From Dasyornis broadbenti (lineage: Eukaryota > Chordata > Aves > Passeriformes > Dasyornithidae), in assembly GCA_013397935.1 (NCBI GenBank), contig VZRN01001158.1, forward strand, positions 779,396 through 843,395: a stretch of 64,000 bases of DNA. The letters are read 5' to 3'. The notes under the pieces were generated by a model. The model made no database searches. It was not told the DNA's origin and saw nothing but the letters and a program-made list of their open reading frames with translations. The position numbers and the translations under genes were made by a program. Below, in pieces: positions 51,982 through 63,999 of the stretch. Positions within the stretch are counted from its first letter, which is position 1. Every line of letters starts with the position of its first letter.

Positions 51982-54579
51982 TAGCACAGATGTGCCTTTC
52001 ACTGTGTTGGAGCAGCTGAGGGGTTAACTGGAGACTGTGGTTGCAGCCTCATCACTCTGGATGTGTCCTTAGATGAGGTCATATGAATTTCTTCAGGCAG
52101 CCTCTATTCCCCTTTGTTTGAAGCACCAAACCGATCACCCCAGCTGTGCAGCTCTCCTGCCAAAGCGTCCCCATGCAGCACCCACTCCCCTCAGGCTCCC
52201 TGGTGACAAACCCTCACTTGACACGTGTCCCCTTCATCACAGACATCCTTTCTGCTCATGAGGGCAAAGCAGCAGAGGGTGCAGTTTGGTCACCAGCCAG
52301 CCTCGAGCGTCCCTTCTGCAGCAGCACTGCTCTGTAGGTGATCCCAGCTCCAGGCAACGAGAAGTTAAAGCAAGAGGGCTGCACCCAGCCCAGGTGCCTG
52401 ATTCCTGCACGGACACACATGGGACTTATGTAACGCTGACACGTGGACTCTGAGCTGCCTGGGAGAGTCCTGTGGGGCTCCCACGTGCTTCCAGCAGAGC
52501 TGTGTGTTACCCACAGGGGGTGAGGAAGCGTAGGTGCCTCAGTGCACAGCTGAGAAATTCCGGGATGGTGCTGGGTGCCCTGGGCTGTTTGCTGGTGAGG
52601 GAATGTGCTGAGCACTGGCTGCTTGTCCTTTCCTTTACAGCATTCCTGGTTCATCTCCAGTCTCATGTATAATATCCCTGAGTCCCCAAAGGCTACTGAA
52701 TACCAGAGGTGAGGAGGTAGATCTCGATGCTTTTCCCACAGCACCTGGCTTTGTGTACTCTGGTTTGAAGAAACCAGAGACAGTAAAATATAAATCAGTG
52801 GTTCAGGAATGACTGGGGCTTTAATGCTCTGTAATGGTTGGGGGCTTCAGCTGCTGCCTGTGTTTTAAGATAACAATTTTCCACACTGGAGCATGATACA
52901 GATTTTCTGATGAGTGCTGGCAAGGTCCACAGGGTTCCCCCGAGGCAAGGAGATGTAGAAGCACAGTGTGGCTCCTGCAGGACAGGAACAGCAGTCCTTG
53001 AGCAAGCTCATTTCTCACCTCAGGGCCAGACATCTCTGGGAGAAGCCTTGAGAGCCCTTTCAATGGAACCTGACATCAGGTGCAGCAGAGAAAGGGGAGA
53101 GCAATGGCAGTGACGTGCGGGTTTATCTCACTTGTTTGTGTTCTCCCCTTTTGAAGGATGGAGGAAAATATCCTGAGTCCTCTAGAATAAAATCATGCTG
53201 AGAGAGAAATATTTTCATTATCACGTCTGCCAGCTTCAGCCATGACCTGTGAGGTCATGGGATGTGGCTGGCTCGAGGACCTTTGCAGGAGCTGATGGGG
53301 CACTGGAGGGGACCCTCCTGGGGCAGGTGGCAGTGAAAGGACACACTTCCAGCTGAGGTGTCAGTGGGACAGCTATGCAAGTGTGTGAGTGCAGCACCTG
53401 GCAAGGGGGATTCCCTGTTCGCTGAGAAAACAGGGGGAAGATGAATGGAAGGAGGGCTGGTGTGTGCTGCCCTGCTCTGTGTGTGCCAGCTCATGAGTGC
53501 GGGCTCCTAAGCAGCTGTGTGTGGCCACATTTCTCTCAGCTGACTACATGAGTCTCTCCCTGGTGTTTATTTTATTCATCTTTTTGCTGCAGAAACGCCA
53601 GTTTACAGATTGCTCTTGGGCGTGTTGGCAGGCCAGCTCATGGCTGCTCAGCTTTCCCTCTTCCTGTCAAAGCCTGGTGTCCCTCATCCCGTGGGCAGAG
53701 GCCAATTCCTGAGCCCCTGGCTGCCCACCACAGCCTCCTCTGAGCCTCCAGGGCCGGTGCATCCCATGGTGGCTGGTGCTCACCAACCCCCAGATTGTGC
53801 CTTAGGCAGAGAGCACGGGTTTACTCCGTTTATCTGGTGTGTAGGACTGCAAGAGGCACTGCCCTTTGTGGCAAGGATGGCTCGCTTGGAAGGCAGCTCT
53901 GCAGTGGGATTTGTGGATGAAGCACTGTAGGTATTCCGGGATGACCTGCAGAGTGTGAAGTCTCTCTGCCAAAATTTTGATAGCCATGAAAGTAATGGGT
54001 GAACTCCAAGAAAAGCACCAGTGGGAAGGATGTTCCTGATTGACCAACCCAACGGAGCAGTCCTCCTTGGTTTAAATTGTTTGTGGTATGATTTCTGGTC
54101 AAAAGTGTTTTATGATACTCAGAGAGGAGCCCAGGCCAGGATGATTCTGTTGCTAAATGAAAATAGGGTCTGGAGCTTCCAGTTTTGGAGTGTTTTGTCT
54201 CCTTCAGTAGATCATCCCTTCTTCAGCAATGGGGACTTAAGACAAGGAAAGATGAGGGTGGTGTCCTCTTGCTGTATGCCCCGGAGGCAGCAGCTCTCTG
54301 TGTTGCAGTGCAGTAACACTGAAATCCATCAGAGAGAGTCCCTTCCTGGGGCTTTCCCAATAGACAGAAACACTTTGAAAGTCCATGTGTTTGGGATTCA
54401 CCTGAAGAAGGTGGAACAAACATCTCAGCAGGTTTGTCCCCAGGTGAGGTCTGCACTCCCTGCCAAGGAGCAGCTTCAATGCACAGGAACAGAGCGTGGC
54501 ATCCCCACACTCCTGTGCTGCCTGTGTGTAAAGTTCAAGGAAAATCTGCAGCTTTTCAACTGCACCAAATTGCTCAGAG

Positions 54580-55045
54580 CAGCATCCAGCCTGGCCTTGA
54601 ACCCCATTTAATCTGGTCTTGAGTGCTTCCAGGGACGGAGCAGCCACGACTTCTCTGGATGAGCTGTGCCAGGGCCTCACCACACTCATAGGGAAGAATT
54701 TCTTCCTGATACCTAAACTAAACCCTGTCCTCTGTCACTTTGAATCCATTCCCCATTGTCATGTCCCTCCAGGCCCTTACCCAAAGCCCCTGTCCAGCTC
54801 TCCTGGAGCCCCTTTAGGCCCTGGAAGGGGCTCTGAGGTCTCCCTAGAGCCTTCCCTTCTCCAGGCTGAACACCCCCAGCTTTCAGTTTCCAGAGCAGAG
54901 GGGCTCCAGCCCTTACAGTCTCTTTGTGGTCTCTGGACTCACTCCAGCAAGCCCATGTCCTTCTGATGTTGGGAACCCCAGAGCTGGACACAGTGACCCA
55001 GCTGGGGTCTCACCTGAGCTGAGTAGAGGAGCAAATTCAGCAGTG
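54580..55045 (-). mobile_element. CR1 LINE 3' fragment
   Basis: Minus-strand CR1 with cctggccttgaac, gcttccagggacggagcagc, caccacactcatagggaag, aatttcttcctgatacctaa and agagctggacacagtgaccc. It shares the 3' UTR segment (ctgtccagctctcctggagc, then cctttaggccctggaagg) with the copy at 49.2 kb. There is no intact frame. Confidence 0.92.
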
Positions 55046-58000
55046 CACCTTGGAGCCCTGCCTTCCCCCAGCAGGGAATGACCACAGACCTTCAGGTATG
55101 GAGTAACCCCCCTGTTTGGGGCTCTCAAGGAGTGTTAAGAGGGCAAGAGTAATGGGAGGGAGGAATTTCCAGGAAGGAAAACATCAGCGGAGGATTGTGG
55201 AAGAGTTAATATTTATCTGAAACTGCCTGTGCTCTCCCAGGAGGGTGAGAAGTGTCCAGTCCTGCCTCGCCTCTCGCTCTACTCTGCCAGCTGCTGTTAA
55301 TTCTTCAACTCACGAGTGGTAAAGAGTGAGCGGAGAGCCTAGGGAGGATATACAAGGGATTTCCAGCAGTTTGAGGCTTTCAGGCAGAGGCTGAGAGCCA
55401 GCACAGAGGAGAGTTCTAACAAGGACCGTTCTTTAAGATAACACGGAAACTCCATGGGCATCATCTCAGGGGGCTGTGTGGGACTGGGGCAGGAGGGGGC
55501 ATCTGCTGCTCCTGTCACAGCCATCCCCTGCTGCCACTGCCACCCCAGCCCCGGGTGGTGATGGGCTTTGTGTCCTGGGCAAGGTTTCTGGCTTAGGAAA
55601 GGTGGTAACTCAGGAGGATCTGAGTGATCTGTATTCCCCTGTGTTGAACAAATGCAGGCTTTCATAAGAAATAGCCAGGGAGTGGCAAAACAGTGCTTGG
55701 CAGCACTTGTGGAGCAGCTTAAAGCTGCAGCCCAGTACATGGCAGCTCCTTGTCTGCCCAGCTGGCAGAGGGGGATAGAGTAAGGAGGCAAAGAAACACC
55801 TGGCAAAGAACAGGGCGGCAGCATTGAGAGTGTGAGTGCCTCCCTTGGAAAAAGGAGGATCTCCTTGGTTTGGTTTTAATTTTTTTTCCAAATGAAAAAG
55901 ACAGTTTTAGCCAACATTTTCTTTCTTTCCCATTGTCAAGGCTCATATAAATGTAAATGAAAGGTTCTTGGAGCAAATAATCCATGGAGGCTCAGATACT
56001 CTCATTGCTGGCTGGGTCCAGCCTGGGGGTAAAAGGCATAGAGGGAATATAATGGAGTAACACTTGATTGAGTTTGGACCTGCATTTCCTCATGTGAAAA
56101 TGCTTCACTAAACATAATTTGATTTATAACTGCTCTGCTCTGCCACACTGTCCCCCTTCTGTGCTCTCCTCCCAGCTCACCAATGCTGCAGATAGCTGAG
56201 ACAGCTTGGGAAAGAACTACCTGAATCCCCGTTTTTCCTGCCTCTCCAAGCCTTGGAGGTCTTTGGTTGTTCTGGATGCTTCCTGAACCTCTGATCCCTG
56301 AATGGACTTGCAGCATTCATCGTCTCCAGCTCAGGGCTGAGGCTATGAGGTGATACCTGGCTGATGTGTTAAAACCCTGGGTGAAGCGGTCGGCTGTGAC
56401 TGAGAGACTGCACTGAACTAGGCAGGAAAGAAAACAGCTCTTCTGTCAGATGAAATGCCTCAGGAGCATAATCTCGGCATAAAACTAGGGAGACAGACAA
56501 GGAATTGCAAATAAGATCTACCTGGATACCTGCAGGTGTCTGTACCATGGTGGCCACTGCTGTGGCTGGTGACAGTGGCAATAGAGCTAAAGCCCGTCCT
56601 AGCTGCCCACTGCTGTCCTGGGCTCTGTGCCGTGGCCGCAGTGCCTGCTGTCTCTGTGTTCATGCACAGTAAGCAGGCTCCGGCTTGGCAAATGGCTGGG
56701 CAAGGTGTATGAGAGAGAAGGCTCAAGCTGAGCCTGGAGCAGGGCTTGGTTGGCTTTCTGTTTTGTGATTTCCTTCCTTGCTCTCTCTGCACCTGACAGT
56801 GCTTCCTGCTGGCTGCCACCGGTGGGAATGTCCAAACCTGTGAGGGAAAGCGTGTGCACCCCTGTGCCACCCCCATGAGCACGGGGTGACGGTGAAGTGA
56901 GGCTCCTGTTTTGTGTCAGATCATTTTTTGCAAATGGAAATTGGGGTTGGTTTTACAGCAGATAGTTGTGGTTTCCTTAAAGTTGCTCCTGCCTCTTCCC
57001 TCTCCTTGTGGCTTTCCCAAAAGTCAGCCCTGGGGGGTCTGAACCCCAAGAAGGCAGCCCTGGTCAGGGGATAGACTTCTCTGTCCCTTTCCTAAACTCT
57101 GGGTGTGCTTGACTTCCCCCCGACCCTTTAGCAGCATTACTAGAAAATGGAATATAAATTCTCTTTATAATAGACTTGTACAGGGCACAGACCACCGAAC
57201 ACCCATTTGAACAGGCATGTGGGGAGCTTCTCAAAACCAAAGAAAAGTGGGGGATCCCCAGCCCTGGAACCACACCTCTGGGGGTAGCAAACCCTGATGT
57301 TGACATCACCAGCATGGGGTACCCCTGTCTCAAACACAGGCACCCCGTCATTTCCTTGTTAGTGCTCTGTGAGCACTGCTTCAAACAGAGACACACGACT
57401 GCACCTTCAAAGTGAATCCATTAAAATTTGCATGAGTAATTCAGGTCTGAATGAGAGCAGCCACCTGGAGGTTTTGTGCATTTCGAGTTCAATTGCATTA
57501 ACTATAGTTTGAATTCACTTCCCTGAGTGCCTCCTGGTGATCTGCCCTGCAAGGAACAGTGTCTTTACTTTATCCTTCCTATCCACCTGGGTCTTGATGG
57601 GTTATAAAGTCTGGAGGCTAAAATGTGTGCTGCCTCCATCACTTCTTCCTTTCCGTTCACCTTCTTCCTTTCTCTGTACTTCCTTGGAGTTTTTCCCTTC
57701 CTCTCCAGCCTCAGAGCTTGGTCATAAGGCTGCTTGGTGGAGGCAGTGCAGTGGGGTTTCTGCTCCATGGGGCTGTGCAGCTCCCCCATGTCCTTGCTTT
57801 GTGTTCAGCACCTTTGAGGTCTCAGGCAGGAAATGTGGTTTGAGCCTATTAATGGGAAAACATTGCTTATTGTCCCCTTTAATGCCTTGGGCTCTGGCAG
57901 CAGGAACATGCAGAGCTTTGCTAGCAAATAGTGAATGAACAGGAATCTAAACTTCTCTGCCAGGGAATACCATGCTGGGGATTAAAGAGAAACTTCCTGA

Positions 58001-59190
58001 AGGACTGGGCTGTCTTGGGGCTGCCTCCCACCAGCTCCCTGCTGCCTGCTGGGGTGTGCAGGGGTTGCTGCTGGCTGGGGAGGCTGGGCTAACCTCACAG
58101 CTGGGTGCTGGCTGTGTTCCTCCCTCTCATTTGGGGTTGCTGGTATGGCATCAGCTGCTGATGGAGATATTGAGGAGAAACCCTCAATATTGGAAAGTGA
58201 TAACACAGGCCCAGGCTGTCCAAAGGTTTCAGCAGTGCCTGTAATGCCTGGAGTCTTTCCTTGGAAATTTATTCATCCAGCTGGGCAACAACCTGTGCTT
58301 CTGCCCATGGCATGAGAGCAGTGCCAGGCTGTGTCACAGCCATCACACTTGAGTTTTTCCATGTGAACTTTGTAAGCATTTTGGGACAAAAATTGTCACA
58401 TGGACCATGGTGATCACACAAGGTCCTGTCAGCACGCCTGGTCCGTGGAGCAGCTGTGCCTTCCCTCCCAGCATCTGCCATCGCTGCCTTGGGGACGCGG
58501 TTTGAATGGCTCCTTTGCCAGCTCTGGGGATGGAGGAGTGCCCTTGCATCTGGCTGGGTGATTATCGATAGAAATCAGTGTCGGATGGCTTGGGAGGGTC
58601 CTGCAGGGTGTTTGGGCACTGGGCAGCCCCCTGTTGGAGGTGCTAACGCCGTGTCCCCTCTGCCTGCCCGGGCCAGTGGCCAAGTGGAAGTTTCCGTGTG
58701 GGCCAGCCCATCGCCAGCCGCTCATCCCTCCATCCCGGCCAGGCACAGGAGCATTTGGAACAGGCTCTGCAGGGCTGCTTCACACCCTCTGTTCCCCTGT
58801 GCCCTGCCCGGGCATCACAGTGAGGCAAATCTCTCAAATCCCACCTTCGCTCCGCCGCGGCACCAGGGAGAAGCCCGAGAGCTCCTGCCCGGGGCAGAGA
58901 CTCTCCCTATCGCTTCCGGCCGGCTCAGAAATCCTGCTGCTCGCTGCCTTGCCGTGGGGAGGAGGGAGAAGCCGGGGCTCGGTGCCAGGGCCGGCGGGGA
59001 AGCCCCCGGAGGGGCTGCACAGGACCAGGGAACATGTGCGGCTCTCGGGTCCCGCCTGGTAGCAGCAGCAGCAGCCCATGATGCTGTGCTTGGAATGAAG
59101 TCAGCCTTCATCAGCCGAATAGTTTATGCATGAATCGAAACTTCAGACCTGGCAGAGGCGGGGAGCGTGCAGGATCTGCGCTCTTCTATA

Positions 59191-59301
59191 ATGCCGGAGT
59201 CAAGGAAGGAGGAGGGGATAGAGGAAATAGCAGGAAAACAGGACTGGGGAAGTGGGGAGAGATTTGAGAAGCTGGATGAGTTGTTCGCTCTGTTATTGTG
59301 A
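59191..59301 (+). other. Possible upstream ORF in the isoform 3 leader
   Basis: If transcription starts before 59191, the leader would carry a 36-codon frame beginning ATGCCGGAG and stopping at TGA 59299-59301, well before the isoform 3 start codon. Other short ATG frames follow (near 59478 and 59580). The TATA-like word overlaps this ATG, so it may equally lie outside the transcript. I do not claim that it is translated. Confidence 0.2.
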
Positions 59302-59771
59302 GGAGCCAAGTTCCTTAAGCATCTCCTGGTGGATATTAAGGGGGAGCTGTGGAGGCTGGAGCGTTCCCCTGGACACTCGCATGCTGTAGCTTTAAGACTG
59401 TTTTACAGAGGACTCGGGATTTCCAGTTTTCCTGCGCCTGGTGGAGTATTTCAGGGAGTTACAGGATTTTTTCGGGTCATGTACCCCCTTTTTCTTCATT
59501 CTTCCTCCTTTCTCTTTCTCTCTTACTCTCCTTTCTCATTTCAAAGAGACAAAGCTACTTCAGTTTGGAGCACAAACATATGATCAGCACATGGAAATGT
59601 GGTAATTTGGATGCATTCATGATTGCAACAGATTGAAGAAATTAGACCAGACAAAGAGCTTTTTTTGGAAGAGGAGGAGGAGGAGGCAAGGCAAGGAGGG
59701 AGGGAGAGTGAGGGAAAGAAGGGGACGCCACCGAAAAAAGGGACGGCGGATGCTAAATATATCCCGTAGTA

Positions 59772-59793
59772 ATGGAGAAGGACCGTATTTCAG
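59772..59793 (+). CDS. SEPTIN9: Septin 9 exon 1-beta, isoform 3 start
   Basis: Alternative first coding exon: 22 bases giving MEKDRIS and the first base (G) of the next codon. Human isoform 3 begins MERDRIS followed by ALKRSFEV (from memory), so this is a one-residue conservative difference (K for R). The start codon has G at -3 and G at +4, a strong context. The exon ends TCAG followed by a GTAGGC donor at 59794, the same exon end (TCAG) and same phase 1 as exon 1-alpha. The G leading into a codon such as GCN would restore the alanine that follows in human. This isoform lacks the isoform 1 microtubule-binding residues and differs only at the N-terminus; the rest of the protein lies beyond the window. 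Confidence 0.85.
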
Positions 59794-59907
59794 GTAGGCT
59801 ATTGATCTTTTAATATTTTATATTCTGACCCTGCCCTCCTACCTTTCCAGCAGCTTCTGTACTTTAAGAAGAGGAACAGCCCCGCTCCGGATGGATTTCA
59901 GCCGATT

Positions 59908-59940
<33 letters not shown>

Positions 59941-59993
59941 CATGCTTCCCTTCTGCATTTCTTTCTTCTTGTTTTGTTTTTTTTTTTTTTTTC
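59908..59993. repeat. Two long poly-T runs
   Basis: Runs of about 29 T (59910-59938) and 16 T (59977-59992) are separated by a pyrimidine-rich spacer, 115-200 bases after the exon 1-beta donor. On the minus strand they would be poly-A, as in a retroposed tail, but no retroposed body or target duplication is visible. Confidence 0.85.
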
Positions 59994-62017
59994 CCCCATC
60001 CTCCTGAGCCCTTGAGGCAGACGGTGACTCCAGCAGAAGCCTGTGGAGGGGGTGAAGGGGGAAGCAGGGGGGAAAAAGAAACTGCTTTCTAGGTCTGGAT
60101 TTCATTTGAGTCGCTCTCTCCCCCGCTCTGCTCCCATGTGCCGCGCGGCGCGGGGGGATGAATGCTGAGCCTGTTAGCTCAGGGCTGCGAGCCGGGGAGA
60201 GGGAGGAAAACAGCCGAGCTCTTGGCATGGAGACGCGGTTCTGCTCTGAAGGTTGGCGTGTGTGCGTGTGTGTGTGTTCTGTGGTGGAGCTTTTCCTGCT
60301 TGCCAAAGTGTCTTGCCTGGGTTTTTGCCCTCCCATCCTGCCTGGCTGGGCAGGAACTGCCTGCCTGTTCCATGGCTGGTCCCTGCTTTGTGCCGGAGCA
60401 GTGGCGAGGGCTTCACCTTGCTGGCTGTGCCTGGCGGGGAGGCTGGAGGGTGCAGGCAGAGCAATGAATAACTCCATTTAATTCCCCAGTTTCCCCGCAA
60501 ACCCCGCCCAGTGGTGCATGTCTGAGTGGTTCCAAGAACTGCTCCCAGGTCCGTGGAGATGCTGGGAAGTGGTACTGCCGTGAGCTGCTCGGGGATGGCT
60601 GTGGCTGCTTGCCTGTGGCAGCAGGGACAGGGGACAGGCTGTGTGGTGTCACTCATGGGGCTGTCCCTCTGTGTGCATGAGCAGGGTGACCAGGAAGAGA
60701 GAGGGAAAGAGAGGGAGGGGGTGTTTGTGCCCAAATTGGCAGCTCCCGTGGGTCTCGCTGCTCCCGCCCCATGGCACAGCTCGGCTCAGTTCACTGTCCT
60801 CTGGCAGAAGGCCTCTTCTCCTGGGCGTTCCCAGCCGGCTGCTGGGCATCGGCGCTGGGAGGGAAACCACAGGGATGAGAGGAAGCACTCAAGCCAGGGT
60901 GGAGCGAAGCTGTGGCCGGGGAAGGCTGCTCCCATGGCTGGCCTGTTCCAGACCCACTGTGCCCCATGCAGGGATGTGCGGAGAGCACCCAGTGCCCCTG
61001 GGTAAGGACTTACCTGCAGGAGCATCCTCCGTTCCCCACCACCTCTTCAGAGTGCGGCTGGCACCTTCTCATCTCTCTGTCCGTCTCTCTTGCTTGTGTG
61101 TTCCCCTCTGGTCTGAGCCACTTCAAAGCATTCCTGAGAGCTGCTTGTAACCCAGAGCCTGGTGGGAGTTTCAGCAGCCCTGGGCTTTCGGCTGGAGAGC
61201 CTGTGCCACTGGGCAAGGCCACATGAGAAACAAGGGGGTAACGGGGGGTGTTTGGCCGCATCCTCGGTGCAGTGCTGGGTCCCCTTCCTCCTCACAGAGG
61301 TGGTGGACAGCTCTGCAAAGGGTTGCTGGTGAGAAAGGGAACTCCCTAGTGATGTGATCCAGGGTTTTTTCTTCTGAAGGAGCATGAAAGGTGGGGTTCT
61401 CTCAGACCCTAGGCTGCACATTGTGCAAGGAGCACAGAGCCCTGGTGCCTGGGCTGGCTGTCACTGCTCCCAGGCCATGCAGCACCCAGGGGCCCCACGG
61501 GCAGGAAGATCCCAGAGCATCTTTGTACAAAGATGCAGGAGCTCTGGCTAGTGCCCTGGAGCAGGGGCAATATTTACAAAATGATGTCCAAGTGCATGTA
61601 TGTTTCGCTGACCTGGAACTGGCTTTTCCATGGGTGGCTCAGATGCGGCTGAGCTGCGGGCAGGGATGCAGGGAGGGCACGTGGCTGTGCCTGCTGACCT
61701 GGGCCAGGTGTACATAAGTGTGGTGTGTGCATTCACCTAAGGAGGTTGCAAGGACAATGAACCTGCTCTGCCCTCTCTCAAACACTGTGCGGGAGCTTGG
61801 AAACACGCAGACCATCATAGTGGTGTTTAGGATACATGACTCTGGCATGAAATATGGGATGAGGAAATAGATGAGTCTGCTCCACAGCTCCCTGCGTGAA
61901 GGGGTCATCACAGGCAGCAAAAGCTGCTCAGCTGGGGCAGTGGAGGGAATGGTTACGTGGTTACGTGTGGGAAAACTGTTCTTGAAGAGATTCTGGGAAC
62001 AGAAATGACAATTAATG

Positions 62018-62074
62018 GTTGAAATTGATGATTTTAGATGTCTTTCCCAACCTAAGCGGTTCCGTGATTCTGAT
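62018..62074 (+). mobile_element. CR1 LINE 3' tail
   Basis: Ggttgaaattgatgatttta, then gatgtctttcccaacctaag and cggttccgtgattctga, matches the last ~55 bases of a CR1 in + orientation (normally ending in repeats of attctatg). Confidence 0.75.
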
Positions 62075-63973
62075 ATCACCAGGCTGTGCTGTTGGCTCTC
62101 AGATCCATGGCACAGTGTGGATGCACAGGGAGAGCTGCCCGGCTCACCTCGGTCCTGCTGATGTGCTCCCACAGGGCCGGGGGCTCTGGCACTACCACAC
62201 TGGTGGAGGAGGGGAGCAGGGAGCAGAGCTCAAGGCACAGCCAGCAGGACTGGCTTTGGTGACTAACCAAGAGATGACTTGGATGAAAGCAGGTCTGTGC
62301 CATGCTAGGGGCCACGTCCCAGCCACTGCTCTGGCCCTAAACATGCTTTTAATTAATCTTCGGCTGTGGGTGGGAAGAGATGACTCCTGAGCTGAGTGTG
62401 GGGCTACTGGACAGGATGAGGGCACTCCAGGGTGGGTGTGAACAGGGCCTGGCCTCTTCTTTGGGGTCTGTTTTCCCACAGCTGCTGGAGCTGACCGTGT
62501 CCCCTGGGAGAGCCCAGGGAGAGCTCAGGCTTTCCTCCCAGCGCCGTGTGCCTGACCCAGGCTCCTGTCCCAGGGGATGACAAACACCTGGTACTTCAGG
62601 GGAAGGCCTGGAAGGTGCAGGTCTGTGCCTGGTTCACTGCCAGCTGTGGGGCAGCGAGGGTCTCCCTGCACCGTCACAGGGGTGCCAGTCTCAGGTGGTG
62701 CCTGTGGGTGCTGGCAGAAGAAACACGATCTCATAGAACCTGTTTGTCTCTTCTAATCCAGTTAACTAATTTCTCACACATTTCTGAAAGCTATGCAAGC
62801 ATGGAAAGCATTAGCTCTAAATGGATTTGTTTCCAGGCATTCCTCTTCCCTGGTTTTGGGGCTGGGAGCTGTGCTCTGGGCTGTGTTCCTCACGGCTGCC
62901 CCTTCTCCCACAGTACCAGGTTGCGCTGGTGGCAGTGGCCTGGAGATGGCTCTCCTGTCTTTCCCTAGTGGCTGGTGTCTTTTGACCAGCTTGGATCTCT
63001 CTACAAAGCCTTGATTGTTAATGCCGCGGGGCCTCTTTGCCTCTTCTTAAAAGAAAAGGAAGGGTCTGCAGCTCCCTAAGCAGAGGGGGTTTGATTCCTG
63101 CGACGGTGGGGGTGAAAGGAGGTCTGGTCTCCCGGTGAAGTCATTCATGTCACCTTTGAAATTGCACTGGGAAAACTCATTTTAAGAGTTAATAGATTAT
63201 GATGAATAGGTGATCATAACACCTGAGTGCAGTGAGTGGCGTGTGTCAGGCAGAGCCAGGCTTGGGGGCTGCAGGTGCATAGAAAGAAGACAAACTGTTC
63301 ATTAACCCATTGGTGCTTGGTCCTAATCTTTCAGTTACATCCACTGTGGGTATGTTTATGTGTGATATTCTTAGTTTCACATGGTTTTATCCATCAACCT
63401 GAGCAGCAGGGACTCAGCCCCTGTTTGCAGTGTGTGGTTTGCAGGGGTTTTGCAGACATGACAAAACACCTTCAGTGTCCTCAGAGACACCTTGTGAAGC
63501 ATCACATGCCTGGACTGAGAAAGAGGAAAGGCAAGCAGAGGTGCTGCATGTGATTGCTGGAGGTGTGAGGGGATATAGTTGTTTCTTCATTTTTTTTAAT
63601 AAAAGTTGATCTTCTAAAGGTGTGCATCAAGACAGAGGGGTTGAGGTTGCTTCTGATGACTTTAACTATCTTTCCTGTCTCGGGTTTCTTGGTGTCCCCG
63701 TTATTGCTAGGAAATGGCAGATAAACACCTGTCATGTCTCTTTTTAGTGGTCTTCTCACAGCCATACACCTTATTTGCCAGACATTTTCTTTTTTCCTCT
63801 GGCTTGCAGCACATCACACATGGGACACCAGACTGTGCATTTACAATCCGCACGGTTCCACCTCCTGTCAGATCCCACTGCATTCACGCAGCCCTGGCAC
63901 TCAGGGGCACCTTCCTGTCTGTCCTCAGCCCTCCCTTCTGCTGTCAGTGTCCCACTGCTCGTGTCCTTGCCTG

Positions 63974-63999
63974 GTGCTGACCGCTGTCTCTCGCTGCAG
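63974..63999 (+). other. Splice-acceptor-like sequence at the window edge
   Basis: The end reads tgctgaccgctgtctctcgctgcag and then T. A good branch-point word (ctgac) lies about 20 bases before a pyrimidine tract and CAG. An exon could start at 64000, possibly the common exon 3 of SEPTIN9, but the single visible base T does not match the C expected from human (G|CC for alanine), so this may be chance. Confidence 0.2.

Larger units (their letters stand above)
46682..59160 (+). other. SEPTIN9: SEPTIN9 intron after exon 2 (first 12.5 kb)
   Basis: From the GTAAGT donor at 46682 onward no further coding exon was recognised until the isoform 3 first exon. Isoform 1 transcripts splice over that exon, so this intron continues to the common exon 3. 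The stretch holds four CR1 fragments in 7.5 kb (about 47.6, 49.2-49.8, 51.7-52.0 and 54.6-55.0 kb), the densest repeat cluster of the window. The isoform 2 first exon of mammals (protein start MSDPAVN, from memory) was looked for and not found. Confidence 0.8.
58800..60260 (+). promoter_or_regulatory. SEPTIN9: CpG-rich promoter and 5' UTR of SEPTIN9 isoform 3
   Basis: CpG density is high at about 58810-59060 and again at 60110-60260 (gccgcgcggcgcgg), flanking the isoform 3 first coding exon. A TATA-like ctataat at 59186-59192 could place one start near 59215, giving a 5' UTR of about 550 bases. That leader is rich in GA (59660-59735) and in T/C (59500-59545). Other starts in the island are equally possible. 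In mammals the shorter septin 9 isoforms are driven by internal CpG-island promoters, and methylation of one of them is a clinical marker in people. Whether this island is the orthologue of that one was not determined. Confidence 0.6.
59794..63999 (+). other. SEPTIN9: SEPTIN9 intron after exon 1-beta
   Basis: This runs from the GTAGGC donor to at least the last base but one of the window. It contains two poly-T runs just after the exon, a GT-rich patch (about 60258-60278) and a short CR1 tail. No coding exon was recognised. It ends in a sequence that looks like a splice acceptor, described separately. Confidence 0.6.

Noticed and set aside
53935..54180. Possible transposon or retroviral remnant in intron 2
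   Set aside because: Overlapping frames on - looked slightly protein-like, but no family motif could be named.
58456..59133. 225-codon open frame on + leading into the isoform 3 CpG island
   Set aside because: Explained by high GC and CpG in the promoter region; it does not run into the isoform 3 start and has no recognisable protein features.
59839..60477. 212-codon frame on - with a poly-lysine run
   Set aside because: The lysines come from the poly-T runs on the + strand, and the rest is antisense to the SEPTIN9 promoter region.
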